A stretch of 64,000 nucleotides of DNA from Arthrobacter dokdonellae (GTDB lineage: Bacteria; Actinomycetota; Actinomycetes; Actinomycetales; Micrococcaceae), in NCBI RefSeq assembly GCF_003268655.1, contig NZ_CP029642.1:2542001-2606000 (forward strand), read 5' to 3'. A program made the translations under genes and the position numbers. This document shows, one piece after another, positions 8,781-18,425 of the stretch. Every line of letters starts with the position of its first letter. Within the stretch, counting starts at the first letter, position 1. A model generated the notes under the pieces. The model searched no databases and had not been told where the DNA came from. It saw only the letters and a program-made list of their open reading frames with translations.

Positions 8781-9890
8781 ATGAGCCAAAGCGAAAACAA
8801 CAGCAGCATCGGCGCCGCCACCGGCACGGCACCGGCAGCCGAGCCACATGGGGCGGCGGCCCGGCGCGGGCCCTTCCGCCCCGGCGAAAGGGTGCAGCTG
8901 ACGGATGAACGCGGCCGCATGAACACCATCACCCTGACCCCCGGCACGGCGTACCACACGCACAAGGGCTTTCTGAACCACGACTCCCTCATCGGCCAGG
9001 TGGAAGGCTCGGTGGTGGAAAACAACGTGGGGCAGCAGTACCAGGCGCTGCGCCCGCTGCTCTCCGACTTTGTGCTGTCCATGCCGCGCGGCGCCGCCGT
9101 GGTCTACCCCAAGGACGCCGGGCAGATCATCACCATGGGTGACATCTACCCCGGCGCAAGGGTGGTCGAGGCGGGCGTGGGCTCCGGAGCCCTGTCCATC
9201 TCGCTGCTGCGCGCCGTCGGGGACTCCGGCTACCTGCACTCCTTTGAGCGTCGCGAGGAATTTGCGGACATTGCCCGCGGCAACGTCGAAACGCTCTACG
9301 GCGGCCCGCACGCCGCCTGGAAGATCTCCCTGGGCGACTTTCAGGACCAGGTGGTGGCCCAGGAGGCGCCGGGCAGCATCGACCGGGTGGTCCTGGACAT
9401 GCTGGCCCCGTGGGAGTGCATGGACGCCGTGGCCACGGTGCTGGCCCCCGGCGGCGTCTGGGTCAACTACGTCGCGACGGTCACGCAGCTGTCCCGTACG
9501 GCGGAGGCCATCCGCGCCGACGGCCGCTTCACCGAGCCCGACGCGTGGGAGTCAATGGTCCGCGGCTGGCACCTGGAAGGGCTGGCCGTGCGCCCGGACC
9601 ACCGCATGGTGGCGCACACCGGTTTCCTCATGGTGACCCGCCGGCTGGCCGACGGCGTCACCGGGCTGAACCTGAAGAAGAAGGCCAAGGCCGAGTTCAG
9701 CGACGAGGACCTGAGCCACTGGACGCCGGAGGCCGTGGGGGAGCGGGCCGTTTCCGACCGCAAGCTCCGCCGCGCCGCCCGGGACGCCGCCTCCACCGTG
9801 CAAACCAAGCGGACGAAGAGCAAGGGCGAACCCGATAAATCCCCGGGTAACACTGCTGCCGAAGCGGCGGCCGGCGCCGGGGGCCACTAA
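8781..9890 (+). CDS. trmI: tRNA (adenine-58-N1)-methyltransferase TrmI
   Basis: 369 residues. TrmI uses AdoMet to form m1A58 in the T-loop of tRNAs. Seen: an N-terminal small domain (FRPGERVQLTDERG), the AdoMet motif VVEAGVGSGALS at about residues 129-140, acidic motif EAPGSIDRVVLDML, and a lysine/alanine-rich, low-complexity tail. ATG 8781 is chosen over an upstream in-frame ATG because of GAAAAGGA 10-17 bases before it. The order trmI then arc is a conserved actinobacterial arrangement (known in mycobacteria and Streptomyces), so this placement also supports the proteasome calls downstream. Confidence 0.93.
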   Translation: MSQSENNSSIGAATGTAPAAEPHGAAARRGPFRPGERVQLTDERGRMNTITLTPGTAYHTHKGFLNHDSLIGQVEGSVVENNVGQQYQALRPLLSDFVLSMPRGAAVVYPKDAGQIITMGDIYPGARVVEAGVGSGALSISLLRAVGDSGYLHSFERREEFADIARGNVETLYGGPHAAWKISLGDFQDQVVAQEAPGSIDRVVLDMLAPWECMDAVATVLAPGGVWVNYVATVTQLSRTAEAIRADGRFTEPDAWESMVRGWHLEGLAVRPDHRMVAHTGFLMVTRRLADGVTGLNLKKKAKAEFSDEDLSHWTPEAVGERAVSDRKLRRAARDAASTVQTKRTKSKGEPDKSPGNTAAEAAAGAGGH

Positions 9891-9989
9891 GGTCAGTAGT
9901 AGAAGCAATTTGGCGAACTGCGGCACGACAGCGGCGCGCGGCCCCAGGTCCGCACCGCCACCAGTTCCTTGCGGAAGGACGAGAGCATC

Positions 9990-11783
9990 ATGAGCGACGC
10001 AACGAATAACCCAGCCGGCCACGGCGCGGCGGAACAGCCGGCGCCCGGGACGTTCTCGGCGTCGTACGCGGCGGGCCCCGGCCAGCTGTCCGTTCTGGAA
10101 AGACAGCTTAACGTGCTGCGTGACAAGGCCCGCAACCTGGACCGGCAGCTGTCCGCCGCCACGCAAAACAACGCCAAGCTGGTCACCATGCTGGAGACGG
10201 CCAAGGCCGAGATCCAGAAATTGCGCAGTGCCCTGGAAAACGACGGCCAGCCGCCCTACGGCTTTGGCACCATTGTCGCCCTGCACCCCCGTGGCGGCGC
10301 GGTGCCGGCCGGGGCCGCGCCCGGCGTGGCCGTCACCGAGGAAAGCGTGGACGTGTACGCGTCGGGCCGCAAGATGCGCGTGGGCGTGAGCCCCCTGGTA
10401 CGGCTCGCACAGCTGCGCGTGGGCCAGGAAGTGCTGCTCAACGAAGCCTTCACCATCATCGCCGGCCTGGGGTTTGAGCGCGTGGGGGAGGTGGTCACGG
10501 TCAAGGAACTGCTCGGCAGCGACCGCGTCCTGGTCACCGGCCGCTCGGACGAGGAGCGCGTGGTCCGTCTGTCAGGTGTCCTTCAGGAAGAAAAGCTGCG
10601 CGTTGGCGACGCCCTGACCGTGGAGGGCAAGACGGGCTACGCGCTGGAGAAGATCCCGCGCTCCGAGGTGGAAAACCTGATCCTCGAGGAAGTCCCGGAC
10701 ATCTCCTATGCGGACATCGGCGGGCTGGCGTCACAGATCGAGCAGATCCGCGACGCCGTCGAACTGCCCTTCCTGCACCCTGACCTGTACCGCGAACACG
10801 GCCTCAAGGCGCCCAAGGGGATCCTGCTGTACGGTCCTCCCGGCTGCGGCAAGACCCTCATTGCCAAGGCCGTGGCCAACTCGCTGGCCGCCCGGGCTGC
10901 CGAACGCTCCGGCGTCAAGGACCAGAAGAGCTATTTCCTGAACATCAAGGGACCGGAGCTGCTGGACAAGTACGTCGGCGAAACGGAACGACAAATCCGG
11001 CTGATCTTCTCCCGGGCGCGCGAGAAGGCCGCGGACGGCAGTGCCGTCGTCGTCTTCTTTGACGAGATGGACTCGCTGTTCCGCACCCGCGGCACCGGCA
11101 TTTCCTCCGACGTGGAAACCACCATTGTGCCGCAGCTGCTCAGCGAGATCGACGGCGTCGAACGGCTGGACAACGTCATTGTCATCGGCGCATCCAACCG
11201 GGAGGACATGATCGACCCCGCCATCCTGCGCCCGGGCAGGCTGGACGTCAAGGTCAAGATCAACCGCCCGGACGCCGAGGCCGCCGCGGATATCTTCGCC
11301 AAGTACGTCAACACTGAGCTGCCGTTCCATCACTTTGACGTGGAGGCGAACAACGGCAGCCTGCAGGAAACGGTCGACGCCATGATCCAGCGCACCGTCG
11401 AGGCCATGTATGCCACGGACAAGTCCAACGAGTACCTGGAGGTCACCTACGCCAACGGCGACACCGAGATGCTGTACTTCAAGGATTTCAACTCCGGCGC
11501 CGTCATCCAAAACGTGGTGGACCGGGCCAAGAAGTACGCCATCAAGGACCTGCTCCTGAGCGGCGAAAAGGGCATCCGGATCGAGCACATGCTCCGTGCC
11601 GTGGTGGACGAGTTCCGCGAACACGAGGACATGCCCAACACCACCAACCCCGACGATTGGGCCCGGATTTCCGGCAAGAAGGGCGAGCGGATCACCTACA
11701 TCCGCACCATCGTCCAAAGCAAGGAAGGCCAGGTGCCCGGCAAGACCTTGGAAACGGTCCACAACACCGGGCAGTACCTGTGA
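9990..11783 (+). CDS. arc: proteasome-associated AAA ATPase Arc (Mpa)
   Basis: 597 residues. Arc/Mpa is the hexameric unfoldase that binds Pup-tagged proteins and feeds them to the 20S core. Seen in order: an N-terminal coiled coil (about 30-80) that binds Pup, two OB-like domains, the AAA domain with Walker A GPPGCGKT (about 282-289) and Walker [11 protein letters not shown] (about residues 354-363), and a C-terminal QYL end, the HbYX-like motif (Q-Y-L) that docks into the proteasome ring. ATG 9990 has an AAGGAC site nine bases upstream; an in-frame TTG at 9969 is less likely. The stop overlaps the dop start (GTGA). Confidence 0.97.
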   Translation: MSDATNNPAGHGAAEQPAPGTFSASYAAGPGQLSVLERQLNVLRDKARNLDRQLSAATQNNAKLVTMLETAKAEIQKLRSALENDGQPPYGFGTIVALHPRGGAVPAGAAPGVAVTEESVDVYASGRKMRVGVSPLVRLAQLRVGQEVLLNEAFTIIAGLGFERVGEVVTVKELLGSDRVLVTGRSDEERVVRLSGVLQEEKLRVGDALTVEGKTGYALEKIPRSEVENLILEEVPDISYADIGGLASQIEQIRDAVELPFLHPDLYREHGLKAPKGILLYGPPGCGKTLIAKAVANSLAARAAERSGVKDQKSYFLNIKGPELLDKYVGETERQIRLIFSRAREKAADGSAVVVFFDEMDSLFRTRGTGISSDVETTIVPQLLSEIDGVERLDNVIVIGASNREDMIDPAILRPGRLDVKVKINRPDAEAAADIFAKYVNTELPFHHFDVEANNGSLQETVDAMIQRTVEAMYATDKSNEYLEVTYANGDTEMLYFKDFNSGAVIQNVVDRAKKYAIKDLLLSGEKGIRIEHMLRAVVDEFREHEDMPNTTNPDDWARISGKKGERITYIRTIVQSKEGQVPGKTLETVHNTGQYL

Positions 11784-13375
11784 GCGCAGTGCGGGTCATG
11801 GGGGCCGAAACCGAATACGGCATCCACACTCCGGGGACCAACACGTTCAACGCCACCTGGCTGTCCACGCAGGTGGTGCACGCCTATTCACTGGAGACCG
11901 GGCACCGTGCCGCCGCCGGCGGGGAAACCCGCTGGGACTACACCGACGAGGATCCGCTGGCCGACGCGCGGGGCTGGGTCGTGCCCCGCGAGAATGCCCA
12001 CCCCAGCCAGCTCACCGACGTCGAGCCTGAACTGACCGCAGCCCAGATCGCCCTGGAGGGCGGGGAAACGCTCGACCGTTCCGCGCCGCTGATGATGAAC
12101 ATGGTGCTGGGCAACGGGGCAAGGCTGTACGTGGACCACGCCCACCCGGAGTACTCCTCCCCGGAGGTCACCAACCCCCTGGATGCCGTCCGCTGGGACG
12201 CCGCCGGGGACCTGGTGGCGCTGGCCGCCGTGCGCCGCATCGCCGCCACGCCCGGACTGCCGGCCATCAACCTGTACAAGAACAACACGGACAACAAGTC
12301 CGTCTCCTACGGCAGCCACGAAAACTACCTCATGCCGCGCGAGCTGCCCTTCAAGAACATCGTCACCGGCCTGACGCCGTTCTTTGCCACCCGCCAGCTC
12401 ATCTGCGGGGCGGGCCGGGTGGGCCGCGGCCAGGACGGCTCCGGGACCGGGTTCCAGGTCAGCCAGCGGGCGGACTTCTTTGAGGCCGAGGTGGGGCTTG
12501 AAACGACCATCCGCCGGCCCATCATCAACACCCGCGACGAACCCCACGCGACCTCGGAAAAGTACCGCCGCCTGCACGTGATCATCGGCGACGCCAACCT
12601 GAGCCAAGTGTCCAACTACCTCAAGTTCGGCACCACCGCGCTGGTGCTGGACATGATTGAGCACGGCACGGCGCCGGAGGTGGCCCTGGCGGACCCCGTC
12701 GCAACGCTGCAGGCGGTCAGCCATGACTGGGAGCTGGGACAGACGCACCTGCTTTCCGACGGCCGGCGCCTGCGCGCGCTGGACATCCAGTGGTGCTACC
12801 TGGAAGCGGCCACGGCCCATGCGGCCGCCAACGGCTCATCCCACCCCACCTCGGGCGACGGCCACACGGCGGCGGTGCTGGCCCGTTGGGAACAGGTGCT
12901 GACCCTGTTGGGCAGCGATCCGATGGCCCTGGCCGGACAGGTCGAGTGGATAGCCAAGCTCAAGCTCCTCCAGCAGTACCGCGCCCGGGACAGCATGGGC
13001 TGGAGGGATCCCCGGCTGGCGCTCATCGACCTGCAATGGTCGGACATCCGTCCCGAGAAGGGACTGTATTACCAGCTGCTGCAGCGCGGCGCCATGGAAC
13101 GGCTGCTCCCCGATGATGCCATTGCCGGCGCCGTGGAACAGCCACCGGAGGACACGCGCGCCTTTTTCCGCGGAAAGTGCATCCAGCATTACGGTCCCAA
13201 CGTGGTGGGAGCCAGCTGGGATTCGGTCATATTCGAGCTGCCTTCCCAGCGCCGGCTGCAGCGCATTCCGACCAAGGAACCGCTGCGCGGCACCAAGGAG
13301 CTGACCGGCGTGCTTTTCGAGTCCAGCCCGGACGCGGCCACGTTCCTGGGCAGGCTTCTCGCCGGACCGCACTAA
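11780..13375 (+). CDS. dop: Pup deamidase/depupylase Dop
   Basis: 531 residues, a glutamine-synthetase-like carboxylate-amine fold enzyme. Dop converts the C-terminal glutamine of Pup to glutamate and also removes Pup from tagged proteins. Seen: [11 protein letters not shown] at the N-terminus, [29 protein letters not shown] and [11 protein letters not shown], all shared with the PafA paralogue downstream. GTG 11780 overlaps the arc stop and places [14 protein letters not shown] at the start, the usual Dop beginning. Dop is needed here because the Pup encoded next ends in GGQ. Confidence 0.97.
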   Translation: MSAVRVMGAETEYGIHTPGTNTFNATWLSTQVVHAYSLETGHRAAAGGETRWDYTDEDPLADARGWVVPRENAHPSQLTDVEPELTAAQIALEGGETLDRSAPLMMNMVLGNGARLYVDHAHPEYSSPEVTNPLDAVRWDAAGDLVALAAVRRIAATPGLPAINLYKNNTDNKSVSYGSHENYLMPRELPFKNIVTGLTPFFATRQLICGAGRVGRGQDGSGTGFQVSQRADFFEAEVGLETTIRRPIINTRDEPHATSEKYRRLHVIIGDANLSQVSNYLKFGTTALVLDMIEHGTAPEVALADPVATLQAVSHDWELGQTHLLSDGRRLRALDIQWCYLEAATAHAAANGSSHPTSGDGHTAAVLARWEQVLTLLGSDPMALAGQVEWIAKLKLLQQYRARDSMGWRDPRLALIDLQWSDIRPEKGLYYQLLQRGAMERLLPDDAIAGAVEQPPEDTRAFFRGKCIQHYGPNVVGASWDSVIFELPSQRRLQRIPTKEPLRGTKELTGVLFESSPDAATFLGRLLAGPH

Positions 13376-13504
13376 GCGGACACCCGCGGCTGGACGGCGG
13401 CGCCACACCCCACGCCAAACACGTTCCCCGCCACAAGGCGCAATGTTCGTGCCGCCGTGGCAGGATGGAACCAAAGGACCGGCTACCAGGCAGAAGGGCA
13501 CATC

Positions 13505-13711
13505 ATGGCTTCCCAGGAACAAAGGAACGTTTCCTCCCACACCGAGGAAGAACAGCTTGACGACACCCCGCAGCCCACCCCCGCGCCGGAATCCGGGACA
13601 GGCCAGGGCGCCACGTCCGGTGTCGATGACCTGCTGGATGAAATTGACGGCGTGCTGGAGTCAAACGCGGAGGAATTTGTGCGCGGTTTTGTCCAAAAGG
13701 GCGGACAGTAG
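13505..13711 (+). CDS. pup: prokaryotic ubiquitin-like protein Pup
   Basis: 68 residues, disordered and acidic. The C-terminal half holds the conserved [12 protein letters not shown] helix that binds the Arc coiled coil, and the protein ends in KGGQ. A glutamine end requires deamidation by Dop before PafA can couple Pup to substrate lysines. ATG 13505 has a GAAGGG site at 13492-13497. The gene lies 129 bases after dop and five bases before prcB, the standard order. The AT-poor gap upstream contains no other gene. Confidence 0.97.
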   Translation: MASQEQRNVSSHTEEEQLDDTPQPTPAPESGTGQGATSGVDDLLDEIDGVLESNAEEFVRGFVQKGGQ

Positions 13712-13716
13712 GCCGC

Positions 13717-14538
13717 ATGGAATCCCACCACAGGGGCGGCATCCCCTCGCTGGAAGCCGCCGGATCATCGTCGTCGTTCCTTGACTTTGTGACGCAGTCC
13801 AACCCGGCGCTGCTGCCCTTTGGCCGGAACCTGCCGGCCGGGCAGCTGCCGCCGACCCCGCACGGGACCACCGTCGTCGCCCTGACCTTTGCCGGCGGCG
13901 TGCTGATGGCCGGGGACCGGCGCGCCACCATGGGCACCATGATCGCCAACCGGCACATTGAAAAGGTGTTCCCGGCGGACCGCTACTCGGTGCTGGGCAT
14001 TGCCGGGACGGCCGGGATAGCCATCGACATCGTGCGGCTCTTCCAGGTGGAACTCGAACACTACGAGAAGATCGAGGGCACGCTGCTCAGCCTGGAAGGC
14101 AAGGCCAACCGGCTCGGCGCCATGGTTCGGGCCAACCTGCCGATGGCGCTGCAGGGCCTGTCCGTGGTGCCGCTCTTTGCCGGCGTGGAGACCGGCACGT
14201 CCCACGGCCGGCTGTTCTCCTACGACGTCACCGGCGGCCGCTACGCAGAACGTGAACACCACAGCGTGGGCTCCGGCTCCGTCTTTGCCAGGGGCGCCCT
14301 GAAAAAACTCTGGCGCCCGGACATGGACCAGGACAGTGCCGTTGCCGTGGCCATGGAAGCGCTCATGGACGCCGCCGACGACGACGCCGCCACCGGCGGC
14401 CCCGACCTGATCCGCAAGCTCTGGCCCATTGTCTATGTGGTGACGGACGACGGCGCGACCCGGGTCCCGGCCGAATCCCTGGCCCCCGCGGTCCAGGCCA
14501 TCGTCGACCAGCGCACCGCGGACGGAAGGGAGGCCTGA
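13717..14538 (+). CDS. prcB: 20S proteasome beta subunit PrcB
   Basis: 273 residues including a 50-residue propeptide. Cleavage before Thr51 in [11 protein letters not shown] frees the catalytic N-terminal threonine; the GDRRATMG loop and later SGSVFARG are typical beta-subunit motifs. PrcB provides the proteolytic sites of the core particle. ATG at 13717 is five bases after the pup stop, so it is probably translated from the same message. The gene is followed after two bases by prcA. Confidence 0.97.
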   Translation: MESHHRGGIPSLEAAGSSSSFLDFVTQSNPALLPFGRNLPAGQLPPTPHGTTVVALTFAGGVLMAGDRRATMGTMIANRHIEKVFPADRYSVLGIAGTAGIAIDIVRLFQVELEHYEKIEGTLLSLEGKANRLGAMVRANLPMALQGLSVVPLFAGVETGTSHGRLFSYDVTGGRYAEREHHSVGSGSVFARGALKKLWRPDMDQDSAVAVAMEALMDAADDDAATGGPDLIRKLWPIVYVVTDDGATRVPAESLAPAVQAIVDQRTADGREA

Positions 14539-14540
14539 AC

Positions 14541-15272
14541 ATGGCACAGCAGTTCTATGTTTCCCCGGAACAAATCATGAAGGACCGCGCTGATTTTGCC
14601 CGCAAGGGCATAGCGCGCGGCCGCTCCGTGGTGGTGCTCAGCTTTGCCGGCGGCATTGCGCTGGTGGCCGAGAACCCGTCGCCCACGCTGCACAAAATCG
14701 GTGAGATCTACGACCGGATCGGCTTTGCCGCCGTCGGCAAGTACAACGAATTTGAAAGCCTGCGCCAGGCCGGGGTGCGCTACGCGGATGTGCGCGGCTA
14801 CTCCTACGACCGTGCCGACGTGACGGCGCGGGGCCTGGCCAGCGTCTATTCCCAAAGCCTGGGATCCGTCTTCACTGCGGAACAAAAGCCCTTCGAGGTG
14901 GAACTGGCCGTGGTGGAAGTGGGCCTCACCCAGTCCGCGGACCATATCTTCCGGCTGACCTTTGACGGCTCCATTGCCGACGAACCGGGCTATCTGGGCA
15001 TGGGCGGCGAGGCCGACCTGGTCCAGCAGCGGCTCGCGGATGCCTGGCATCCGGGCGCCGACCTGGCCGTGGCGCTGACGTGGGCGGTCGACGCCCTGCG
15101 CGCGCCCCGAGCCGCGGCGGGTGCGGAGACGGCTGATCCGCTGGGTCCTGCCAACCTGGAGGTGGCCGTCCTGGAACGCAAGGTGCGCGAAGTCCGGGGC
15201 ACCCACCGGGCGTTCCGGCGCCTGGCCGCGGCCGACGTCGAAGGCATGCTCAGCGCCAACGGAAGGGAGTAA
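14541..15272 (+). CDS. prcA: 20S proteasome alpha subunit PrcA
   Basis: 243 residues starting [30 protein letters not shown] (N-terminal gate and H0 helix), followed by the inactive proteasome-fold domain ([16 protein letters not shown]). PrcA forms the outer rings and the gate to which Arc binds. The Ala/Pro-rich insertion before the C-terminal helix and the charged tail are usual for actinobacterial PrcA. The spacing to prcB (two bases) and pafA (two bases) indicates one operon. Confidence 0.96.
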   Translation: MAQQFYVSPEQIMKDRADFARKGIARGRSVVVLSFAGGIALVAENPSPTLHKIGEIYDRIGFAAVGKYNEFESLRQAGVRYADVRGYSYDRADVTARGLASVYSQSLGSVFTAEQKPFEVELAVVEVGLTQSADHIFRLTFDGSIADEPGYLGMGGEADLVQQRLADAWHPGADLAVALTWAVDALRAPRAAAGAETADPLGPANLEVAVLERKVREVRGTHRAFRRLAAADVEGMLSANGRE

Positions 15273-15274
15273 CG

Positions 15275-16648
15275 GTGGACCGTCGCATTTTTGGCATCGA
15301 GACCGAGTTTGGCATCGCCTACTCGGCGCCGGGCTCGCGCCCGCTGTCGCCCGAGGAGGTGGCCCGCTACCTTTTTCGCAAGGTGGTCAGCTGGGGCCGG
15401 TCGTCCAACGTCTTCCTGCCCAACGGCTCCCGCCTCTACCTGGACGTGGGTTCCCACCCCGAATATGCCACCGCCGAGTGTGACGGGCTGGAGCAGCTGA
15501 TCGCCCATGACCGCGCCGGCGAGCTGATCCTGCACGACCTTGTCATGGAGGCGCAGTCGCGGCTCACCCTCGAGGGCTATGCGGGGAAGATCTTCCTGTT
15601 CAAGAACAATGTGGACTCCGCCGGAAACTCCTACGGCAGCCACGAAAACTACCTGATCACCCGGCGCGGGGAATTCAACCGAGTGGCTGACATCCTGATC
15701 CCGTTCCTGGTGACCCGCCAGCTGATCGCCGGCGCCGGGAAGGTGCTCGGCCCCCAGCAGGGCGGCCACTTTGCGTTTTCCCAGCGGGCGGACCACATCT
15801 GGGAAGGCGTGTCCTCCGCGACCACCCGTTCCCGCCCCATCATCAATACCCGGGACGAGCCCCACGCGGACGCCGAACTTTACCGCCGCCTCCACGTGAT
15901 TGTGGGCGACTCCAACATGTCCGAGACCACCACCATGCTCAAGGTGGGCACCGTGGACCTGATCCTTCGCATGATCGAGGCCGGGACCATCATGACGGAC
16001 ATGCGCATGGAAAACCCCATCCGCAGCATCCGCGAGATCTCCCACGACCTCACGGGCAAGCACGCGGTCAAGATGGCTGACGGGCGCACCATGAACGCCA
16101 TCGACATCCAGCGTCATTACCTGGAAAAGGTGGCGGGATTCGTCCGTTCGCACGGGGCGCACAACGAGCTGGTTCCTCGGATCATGGAGCTGTGGGAGCG
16201 CACCCTGGACGCCATTGAAGGCCAGAATTACGCAGCCATCGACACCGAGATCGACTGGGCAATCAAGCTCAAGCTGCTCGGCGCCTACGCGGCCCGGCAC
16301 GACGTCGACCTCGGCTCGTCCAGCGTGGCGCAGCTGGATCTGCGCTACCACGACATCTCCCCGGAGCGCGGCCTGTTCAACGTCCTCGAGCGCCGGGGCG
16401 CCGCCGCCCGCGTGACCAGCAATGAGGCCATTGCCCGGGCCGTCGACGAGGCGCCGTCCACCACCCGGGCGCAGCTGCGGGGCCGCTTTGTCCAGGCCGC
16501 GCGGGATTCCGGCCGCGACTACACGGTGGACTGGGTCCACCTGAAGCTCAACGACCGATCCCACCAGACCATCCTGTGCAAGGACCCATTCCAGAACACC
16601 GATGAACGCGTGGACGAACTTATCGCCTCCCTCAAGCCAGGATACTGA
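15275..16648 (+). CDS. pafA: Pup-protein ligase PafA
   Basis: 457 residues. PafA couples the glutamate end of deamidated Pup to lysines of target proteins using ATP. Seen: [32 protein letters not shown] and [12 protein letters not shown], the glutamine-synthetase-like active-site motifs shared with Dop but with the shorter loop arrangement of PafA. The GTG start lies two bases after the prcA stop, with GGAAGGGAG just upstream. In many actinobacteria pafA is separated from prcA; here they are directly adjacent, followed by a tandem repeat and an FKBP lipoprotein gene. Confidence 0.97.
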   Translation: MDRRIFGIETEFGIAYSAPGSRPLSPEEVARYLFRKVVSWGRSSNVFLPNGSRLYLDVGSHPEYATAECDGLEQLIAHDRAGELILHDLVMEAQSRLTLEGYAGKIFLFKNNVDSAGNSYGSHENYLITRRGEFNRVADILIPFLVTRQLIAGAGKVLGPQQGGHFAFSQRADHIWEGVSSATTRSRPIINTRDEPHADAELYRRLHVIVGDSNMSETTTMLKVGTVDLILRMIEAGTIMTDMRMENPIRSIREISHDLTGKHAVKMADGRTMNAIDIQRHYLEKVAGFVRSHGAHNELVPRIMELWERTLDAIEGQNYAAIDTEIDWAIKLKLLGAYAARHDVDLGSSSVAQLDLRYHDISPERGLFNVLERRGAAARVTSNEAIARAVDEAPSTTRAQLRGRFVQAARDSGRDYTVDWVHLKLNDRSHQTILCKDPFQNTDERVDELIASLKPGY

Positions 16649-16716
16649 CGGCTCCGGGCTGACGGCTCCGGCCTTGCCGGCGGTGGCCTGACGGCTCCGG
16701 CCTTGCCGGCGGTGGC
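16645..16716. repeat. 29-bp tandem repeat after pafA
   Basis: Two identical 29-base units (16659-16687 and 16688-16716, beginning CTGACGGCTCCGG) are preceded by a 13-14 base partial copy at 16645-16658. The partial copy contains the TGA stop codon of pafA. No gene lies here. Confidence 0.85.
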
Positions 16717-16753
16717 CGTCCGGGGCGGACAGCTTTTATCCAGCTTAGGCAGT

Positions 16754-16759
16754 TAGGCT
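16754..16759 (+). promoter_or_regulatory. candidate -10 box for the FKBP lipoprotein gene
   Basis: TAGGCT, the same box used at many leaderless genes here, but no start codon follows at 6-7 bases in a useful frame. Transcription from it would give a leader of about 60 bases before GTG 16830. Confidence 0.35.
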
Positions 16760-16829
16760 TGTTTGGTCCCAACGCCCACAACGCGTGGCGGGGCTGCACG
16801 TTTTGCCCCACCGACCCTGCCACAAGAAA

Positions 16830-17816
16830 GTGTCCTCTGTGCGCCGACTTCTTGCACTGCTTCTTCCATTCCTGCTCCTGCTGACCGCCTGTGGCGCGGG
16901 ATCCCAGGCCACGACGAGCGGTTCACCAACCGCCAGCGCGGCCGTCACCATCCCGCCGGCCCATGCCGAGGCGCTGGCGTCCGTCAAGGTGGCCGACCAG
17001 GGCAAGAGCAAGTCGCCCACGGTCAGCTTCACCAAACCCCTGAAGATCACCGCTGAGTCGATGAAGCTGCTCAAGGACGGCACGGGAGCCGCCGTCAAGG
17101 ACGGCCAGACGGTGGACTTCCATGAGATCGCACTGGACGCCGCAACCGGCAAGACGGTCGGTGAAAACTTCACCCAGGCCGCCGGCAGCACAGTGACTCT
17201 CAGCCCAACGTTCAAGAGCCAATTCCCGTTGGTCTACGCCACGTTCACCGCTGCCAAGGTCGGTGCCTACATTGCGTACGGCACCCCCGCCACGCCTGCT
17301 GTGGCCGCAACCGCCACGGCCGCGGCCCAGCCAGCCCGTGCCGCCAGCCTGAGCATCTTCCAGATCTCCAGCGCCAAGGATCCCGCCAAGCTCATGAGCG
17401 CCGACGCTGTCAAGGCCCTCGAAAAATCCGGCGGCCTGCCGACCGCGAAGTTTGACGCCAAGGGCGTACCCAGCATCACCATCCCGAAGAAGACGGCGCC
17501 GGCCGACCTCGCCGTCCAGGTCCTCACGGAGGGCAAGGGCGACGTCGTCAAGGCCAGCGACACCATCTCCGCCTGGTACACCGGCTGGAGCTGGTCGGAT
17601 GCCAAGAAGTTCGACTCCGCCTACGACCGCGGGGCTGCCGCCTCGTTCAGCCTGGCGCAGGTCATTCCCGGCTGGACCATGGGCCTGGCCGGACAGAAGG
17701 TCGGATCCACCGTCCTGCTGACCATTCCGTCCTCCCTCGCCTATGGCGACTCACCGCAGTCCGGCCAGCCCGCCGGACCCCTGGTGTTCGTTGTTAAGAT
17801 TGACTCGAAGAAGTAA
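16830..17816 (+). CDS. FKBP-type peptidyl-prolyl isomerase, lipoprotein
   Basis: 328 residues. The N-terminus is a lipoprotein signal: two arginines, a hydrophobic run and the lipobox LLTAC with the lipidated cysteine at residue 21. An Ala/Ser/Thr-rich stretch follows, then a first FKBP-like region (about 50-190, poorly conserved) and a C-terminal FKBP domain (DTISAWYTGWSW, VIPGWTMGLAGQKVGSTVLLTIP). Such proteins assist prolyl isomerisation of exported proteins on the outer membrane face. GTG 16830 or GTG 16839 may be the start; both keep the signal intact. A second, cytosolic FKBP gene follows 23 bases downstream, so the two form a pair. Confidence 0.9.
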   Translation: MSSVRRLLALLLPFLLLLTACGAGSQATTSGSPTASAAVTIPPAHAEALASVKVADQGKSKSPTVSFTKPLKITAESMKLLKDGTGAAVKDGQTVDFHEIALDAATGKTVGENFTQAAGSTVTLSPTFKSQFPLVYATFTAAKVGAYIAYGTPATPAVAATATAAAQPARAASLSIFQISSAKDPAKLMSADAVKALEKSGGLPTAKFDAKGVPSITIPKKTAPADLAVQVLTEGKGDVVKASDTISAWYTGWSWSDAKKFDSAYDRGAAASFSLAQVIPGWTMGLAGQKVGSTVLLTIPSSLAYGDSPQSGQPAGPLVFVVKIDSKK

Positions 17817-17839
17817 TCCACCCAACCCCAAGGAGCGCC

Positions 17840-18235
17840 ATGTCATTTGGTACCCGCGACTACGACCGCACCAAGCCGGAAATCGACTTCCCGGACCACG
17901 ACGTCCCCACTGAACTCGTCATTGAGGACATCATCGAAGGCACCGGCGCCGAAGTGGTCCCCGGCAGCACAGTCTCCACACACTACGTGGGCGTCGCCTT
18001 CTCCACCGGCGAGGAGTTCGACTCCTCCTGGGGCCGCGGCACCCCGCTGGACTTCCGCGCCGGCGTAGGCCAAGTCATCCAGGGCTGGGACCAGGGCCTG
18101 ATCGGCATGAAAGTGGGCGGCCGACGCCGCCTGGAGATCCCCTCCGAGCTGGCCTACGGCTCACGCGGGGCCGGCGGGGCCATCGGCCCCAACGAGGCCC
18201 TGATCTTCGTGGTAGACCTCGTGGGCGTGCGCTAA
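17840..18235 (+). CDS. FKBP-type peptidyl-prolyl cis-trans isomerase, cytosolic
   Basis: 131 residues, a single FKBP domain without signal peptide. Seen: VSTHYVGVAFSTGEEFDSSW, VIQGWDQGLIGMKVGG and PSELAYGSRG, the standard FK506-binding pocket segments. The ATG has an AAGGAG site at 17831-17836. It follows the FKBP lipoprotein gene, an arrangement conserved near the proteasome operon of Micrococcaceae to my recollection. Downstream lies a palindrome that could end transcription. Confidence 0.94.
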   Translation: MSFGTRDYDRTKPEIDFPDHDVPTELVIEDIIEGTGAEVVPGSTVSTHYVGVAFSTGEEFDSSWGRGTPLDFRAGVGQVIQGWDQGLIGMKVGGRRRLEIPSELAYGSRGAGGAIGPNEALIFVVDLVGVR

Positions 18236-18240
18236 TCCCC

Positions 18241-18355
18241 ACGCCCTCCCCGTTTGCAGGTCGCTAGCGACCTGCAAACGGGGACCCCTCGGGCGCGTGG
18301 GCCCACCACGCCCTCCCACGAGCGACCTGCAAACGGGGACCCAGGCGCGTGGGCA
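18241..18355. repeat. intergenic palindrome and direct repeat block
   Basis: A perfect 36-base palindrome (18248-18283) is centred on GCTAGC and can fold as a long stem; it may terminate the FKBP genes, although no T-run follows. Its right half with the downstream flank (from 18266) is repeated at 18321-18355, and ACGCCCTCCC occurs at 18241-18250 and 18308-18317. The words ACGCCCTCCCC and CCCCTCGGGCGC are shared with the repeat block before mshC at 4238-4423. Confidence 0.8.
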
Positions 18356-18425
18356 ACAGACCGAGGCGTCATCGGTCCGCCGGCCACGGGCGGGGGAGCG
18401 CCCTGCCAGCCACTAGGCTGGTGGG

